A program made the position numbers and the translations under genes. From an uncultured Clostridia bacterium (GTDB lineage: Bacteria; Bacillota; Clostridia; UBA1381), in assembly GCA_947627795.1 (NCBI GenBank), contig CANQXJ010000011.1, positions 1 through 52,920 on the forward strand: a stretch of 52,920 bases of DNA, written 5' to 3'. The notes under the pieces were generated by a model. That model was not told where the DNA came from. It did not search any database and worked only from the letters and a program-made list of their open reading frames with translations. Positions 50,192 through 52,920 of this stretch are shown in pieces (within the stretch, counting starts at the first letter, position 1; each line of letters starts with the position of its first letter).

Positions 50192-51223
50192 TTGAAAAAA
50201 CGAAAGGACGGTCGGTTCTGCAAAGTAGTAACACTGCACGATAAGCGCATTTACTTCTACAGCTCCGAGCCGACAGAGAAAAAAGCCGAAAAAGATATAC
50301 AGAGGCAAATATTAGCCTATTCGGAAAAGGAGGAAAGAGGAAAGACGTTTAAGGAAGTCGCCGAGGAATGGAACGAGCGGTATCGCGAGAAAATACCCGA
50401 CTGGAATTATAACAAGAACACGCGCGCGGCATATGAAGCGGTACTTGAGTTTTTCAAGGGGTATGTCATAAAGGAAATAACGGCGGTCGAGGTTAATCGG
50501 TTTATAAACTGCCTTATATTGAAAAACTACGCAAAAAAGACCGTCGCGAATTACAAAAGCGTGCTGAATATGATTTTCACCCACGCCGTACTTAGCGGAT
50601 ATATAAAATACAATCCCGTCCGCGACATACGCCTGCCGAACAATCTCCCAAAGAACCCGCGCGAGCTGCCGACAACAGAGGAATTAAAGGAAGTAATGAA
50701 GCACAGCGAAGGCTTTGACCTGCTCCCGTTCTTCATGCTGATGACCGGCTGCCGCCGCTCCGAGGCATTAGGCGTGACAAATAAGAGTATTGATTATGAA
50801 AACCGCCGAATACATATTACCGGACATCTTATATTTGACGGTTCAAGTACGATATTCGAACCGGTTCTGAAAACAGAGTCAGCCAAACGCGATATAATAA
50901 TCCTCGACAAATTATTCGACGCACTCCCGAAAAAATTCAACGGTTTTCTGTTCAGCAAGGACGGCGACGGCAAAGAACCTTTAACAAGATGGGAATATGT
51001 TAAACGATGGAACGCCTATTGTAAAAAATACGGGTTAAATATAACAGCTCACCAGCTCCGTCACGGTTACGCCACAATGCTTTTTGAAGCAGGAATAGAC
51101 CTAAAAGACGCGCAAGAGCTAATGGGACACAGCGACATAAACCTAACACGTCAGATCTACACGCATATCCGCAGCGAACGGAAAACCGAAACGGAAAAAA
51201 TACTAAATGCGTTCAGCTTTTAG
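50192..51223 (+). CDS. int: Tyrosine integrase of the tRNA-Gln element
   Basis: 343 residues from TTG 50192 (AAAGGAGTG upstream; the open frame begins earlier at 50126 without a site). N-terminal arm-binding domain, SAM-like core-binding domain (about 60-145; KTFKEVAEEWNERYREKIPDW...) and catalytic domain with Arg in MTGCRRSEALG, HQLRH, LMGHSDI and the nucleophile Tyr in TRQIYTHI. It is 53 bases from attR and reads toward it. It should catalyse insertion into, and with an excisionase removal from, the tRNA-Gln 3' end. Confidence 0.95.
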   Translation: MKKRKDGRFCKVVTLHDKRIYFYSSEPTEKKAEKDIQRQILAYSEKEERGKTFKEVAEEWNERYREKIPDWNYNKNTRAAYEAVLEFFKGYVIKEITAVEVNRFINCLILKNYAKKTVANYKSVLNMIFTHAVLSGYIKYNPVRDIRLPNNLPKNPRELPTTEELKEVMKHSEGFDLLPFFMLMTGCRRSEALGVTNKSIDYENRRIHITGHLIFDGSSTIFEPVLKTESAKRDIIILDKLFDALPKKFNGFLFSKDGDGKEPLTRWEYVKRWNAYCKKYGLNITAHQLRHGYATMLFEAGIDLKDAQELMGHSDINLTRQIYTHIRSERKTETEKILNAFSF

Positions 51224-51276
51224 TCAAACCTTCGTCAGCGCAACTACAAACAAGCTATTATGCGATAATATTCATA

Positions 51277-51301
51277 TTCGAATCCTGGATCCGCAGCCAT
51301 A
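51277..51301 (+). repeat. attR: second copy of the 25-bp tRNA-Gln core
   Basis: Exact match to 44627-44651. It may also serve as the left att site of the next element, since another integrase gene lies just beyond. Confidence 0.9.
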
Positions 51302-51307
51302 TGGATT

Positions 51308-51346
51308 ATCCCGAAACCGCATAGATACGCGGTTTCGGGATTTTTT
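51308..51346 (+). terminator. Terminator right of attR
   Basis: 13-bp stem ATCCCGAAACCGC / GCGGTTTCGGGAT followed by T6 on the plus strand. Probably served tRNA-Gln before insertion of the first element; it shares the AACCGCATA core with the hairpin at 44658. Confidence 0.88.
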
Positions 51347-51383
51347 CCGTTTCCGCAGTTTTCGCTTTGTCCTTTGTTCTATC

Positions 51384-52541
51384 TTAAGCTAACTTGAAAT
51401 TGTTTGCCATCGCTTCACTTGCCATTGCTTGCGCTTTTGAAAATGCATGAGCGTAGATATTAAGCGTTGTGCTTGCTTCGCTGTGTCCCATGCAGGCTTG
51501 CACTGTCTTGACATTCGCTCCCGCATCAATCATCATAGAAGCAGCCAAATGACGAAATGAATGTTGAGTGACATATTTTAGCCCTTCACGTTCACAGAAC
51601 CTATGAAGCCATTCATTCGGGACTAACGGTGAAACAACATTACCGTCGCTTCGCTTAAAAACAAAATCATTTTCAGTCCATTTATTTCCTAAGCGTTCTT
51701 TTTCAGATTCATAAAACGCTTTTAGCCGCTTAAGGTAGTCAAATATTTCTCCGCCCAATTTCAAATTCCGATTCGACTTTGCCGATTTTGGCGTATCAAT
51801 TACAGCTCCTTTGTTTGCAATCGGATATAAAGCCTTATTTACCGTTATGATATGATTATCAAAATCAATATCATTCCAAGTAAGCCCGCAAATTTCTCCG
51901 CGACGTAATCCACTGCAAATCATTAGTATAAAATAGCATTGGTACATCAGCGGAGCATTCTTAATCAGCCTGTCGATAAAAATCTGCGCCTCTTCTATTG
52001 TATAAATTTCCCTTTCTGTTTTCTTCACAGTGGGTATATTAGCGTTAGTACACGGGTTGCTTGACAGCATATCAAGGCTTATCGCATAACTTAAGATGCA
52101 GGAAACCAGAGAAATGTAATTTTTCACTGTTTTTGCTCCAAGTGGCTTATACTTATCATTGCCGTCTGACAAAGACTGAATCAAACAGTTAATTGTTCTA
52201 CGGTTGATTTTATCAAGGCGAAGATGCCCGATTTCTTCATTAATACGCTTTAATATGCCCGGAATACGACTTAAAGTAGTTATTTTTAACTTCTTCTCTG
52301 CATACTCCCTTTTCCACCGCTCCGCAAATTCCGAGAATTTAGTCGCGGAGGTCATAAAGCCGTTCATACATGCTTCCTCGAACATAACCGCCTGACGGTT
52401 AAGCTCTTTTTCAATCTGTTTAGCAGTCATGCCGTCTTTCGGTTTCCATGTCTTGGCGCGGATAACCTGTTTATTGTTCATATCATAACCGCAGCTGACG
52501 CGTATTTGGTAGCTGTCGCCGCGTTTTCTTATGGTTGCCAT
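51384..52541 (-). CDS. int: Tyrosine integrase of a second element
   Basis: 385 residues. ATG 52541 follows AAAGGAGA; the open frame to 52685 has no ribosome binding site and different composition. Tn916-like layout: N-terminal AP2-type arm-binding domain (MATIRKRGDSYQIRVSCGYD), core-binding domain (about 70-170) and catalytic domain with CSGLRRGEICGL, HSFRHLA, CMGHSEAS and Tyr in LNIYAHAF. It is only distantly related to the integrase at 50192, so the two elements have separate origins. Oriented toward the shared att sequence. Confidence 0.95.
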   Translation of the reverse strand: MATIRKRGDSYQIRVSCGYDMNNKQVIRAKTWKPKDGMTAKQIEKELNRQAVMFEEACMNGFMTSATKFSEFAERWKREYAEKKLKITTLSRIPGILKRINEEIGHLRLDKINRRTINCLIQSLSDGNDKYKPLGAKTVKNYISLVSCILSYAISLDMLSSNPCTNANIPTVKKTEREIYTIEEAQIFIDRLIKNAPLMYQCYFILMICSGLRRGEICGLTWNDIDFDNHIITVNKALYPIANKGAVIDTPKSAKSNRNLKLGGEIFDYLKRLKAFYESEKERLGNKWTENDFVFKRSDGNVVSPLVPNEWLHRFCEREGLKYVTQHSFRHLAASMMIDAGANVKTVQACMGHSEASTTLNIYAHAFSKAQAMASEAMANNFKLA

Positions 52542-52630
52542 ATTGATGAATCTCCTTTCATTATTCATCTGTGACATACCCTCTGCGCTTTTATTGTAAC
52601 GCTTGTGAGAGGGTATGTCAACATAATTTT

Positions 52631-52920
52631 TTATCTTTCTATCCTTCTGCCCCGCTTTTTGGACTCCGCCAAGAATTGCTCCCACTTGTCGCGGAGGTTG
52701 AATTTGTCAAGAAATTCGAACAGTTTTTCAATCAGCTTTTCTAATTGAGTTATCTTTTGTTTCAGCTTGTTTATGGCAAGCTGTCCACGAATGCTTTTTA
52801 GCTCGGATAGTTCCTCGTTCTGCTCCGAGATGGTGTCCTTCAATGAAGCATTTTCAGCTTCGAGAAGTTTAATCTGCGATTTGAGGACGCTGGTATTGCT
52901 CTTACGGGCGTAGTATTTTT
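52631..52920 (-). CDS. C-terminal coiled-coil of a possible mobilisation protein (partial)
   Basis: The minus strand is open from the right edge to a stop at 52631 (95 residues seen). The sequence is a long heptad coiled coil (IKLLEAENASLKDTISEQNE..., INKLKQKITQLEKLIEKL) ending in a basic tail (ESKKRGRRIER). Mob/Pre-type plasmid recombination proteins and other relaxases end in such coiled coils, and one next to an integrase would fit a mobilisable element. No relaxase motif is within the window, so the call is tentative. Confidence 0.5.
   Translation of the reverse strand, partial: KYYARKSNTSVLKSQIKLLEAENASLKDTISEQNEELSELKSIRGQLAINKLKQKITQLEKLIEKLFEFLDKFNLRDKWEQFLAESKKRGRRIER

Larger units (their letters stand above)
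44627..51301. mobile_element. 6.7-kb integrative element in tRNA-Gln
   Basis: Bounded by perfect 25-bp direct repeats (attL in the tRNA, attR at 51277) with a tyrosine integrase at the right end reading toward attR. Contents: a leftward run of small genes (123-aa protein, excisionase-like HTH, membrane protein, DUF3850, Xre regulators), divergent repressor genes with matching operators, a zinc-ribbon membrane protein, a DUF4258/YgiT pair and the integrase. No capsid, terminase, replication or conjugation gene is visible, so it is a cryptic or satellite-like element, or a decayed prophage. Base composition is more AT-rich than the flanking housekeeping genes. Confidence 0.88.
51277..52920. mobile_element. 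Left end of a probable second integrative element
   Basis: A second, unrelated tyrosine integrase lies 83 bases right of the att core and reads toward it, followed by a coiled-coil protein resembling a mobilisation-protein tail. The most economical reading is a second element inserted at the same tRNA core, whose right end lies beyond the window. Confidence 0.6.

Overview
This is a chromosomal segment of a low-to-mid G+C Gram-positive bacterium of the class Clostridia (Bacillota), probably a gut or anaerobic-community relative of the Oscillospiraceae/Lachnospiraceae. The assignment rests on gene order (ylxM-ffh-rpsP-khpA-rimM-trmD; ffs-dnaX-ybaB-recR), a small SRP RNA beside dnaX, S-layer-homology anchoring, ferredoxin-bearing DUF362 proteins and consistently strong sigma-A type promoters (TTGACA-17-TATAAT). 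No database search was possible; family calls are from recognised motifs.

Layout. (1) 1-2.4 kb: right end of a probable prophage (tail-fibre-like coiled-coil protein, a 66-aa protein, a large serine recombinase) that appears to have split a conserved Cys-rich gene, of which the first ~37 codons remain. (2) 2.6-9.5 kb: aroC, an ECF sigma factor with a zinc-finger anti-sigma protein carrying a very long low-complexity ectodomain, two convergent DUF362 genes around a shared terminator, and a TtcA-type tRNA thiolase. (3) 9.55-27.7 kb: one 18.1-kb gene for a 6034-residue secreted protein (signal peptide, Cna-B/SdrD-like modules, seven pilin-type FctA-like domains, about 24 InlB-like beta-repeats with DxNxDGxPDY linkers, three SLH motifs). 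(4) 28-33.4 kb: a secreted multidomain GH127 beta-L-arabinofuranosidase and a lipoprotein metallo-beta-lactamase hydrolase, placed where rplS normally sits downstream of trmD. (5) 33.4-37.8 kb: housekeeping trmD-rimM-khpA-rpsP-ffh-ylxM and an RNase M5-like Toprim protein. (6) 37.9-41.2 kb: a small exported protein, a 158-bp palindromic MITE-like repeat, an OmpR/HK two-component pair and a small conserved protein. (7) 41.5-44.65 kb: SRP RNA, dnaX (with an E. coli-type A AAA AAG frameshift heptamer), ybaB, recR and tRNA-Gln(CUG). (8) 44.63-51.30 kb: a compact 6.7-kb integrative element in the 3' end of tRNA-Gln, bounded by 25-bp direct repeats, with its own tyrosine integrase, divergent Xre repressors, a DUF4258/YgiT pair and many tiny genes. 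(9) 51.3 kb to the end: a second integrase, pointing toward the same att sequence, and the C-terminal coiled coil of a possible mobilisation protein, suggesting a second element stacked in tandem.

The most unusual material is the giant SLH protein with its higher-order repeat, and the small tRNA-Gln element. The element has a near-identical short motif (CRGAYGCGGCRTA) before many of its small genes, two rightward mini-genes whose -10 boxes lie inside matching inverted repeats, and a 121-bp duplication of the repressor 3' end. Several genes of 24-55 codons with good ribosome binding sites are reported that a length cut-off would miss.
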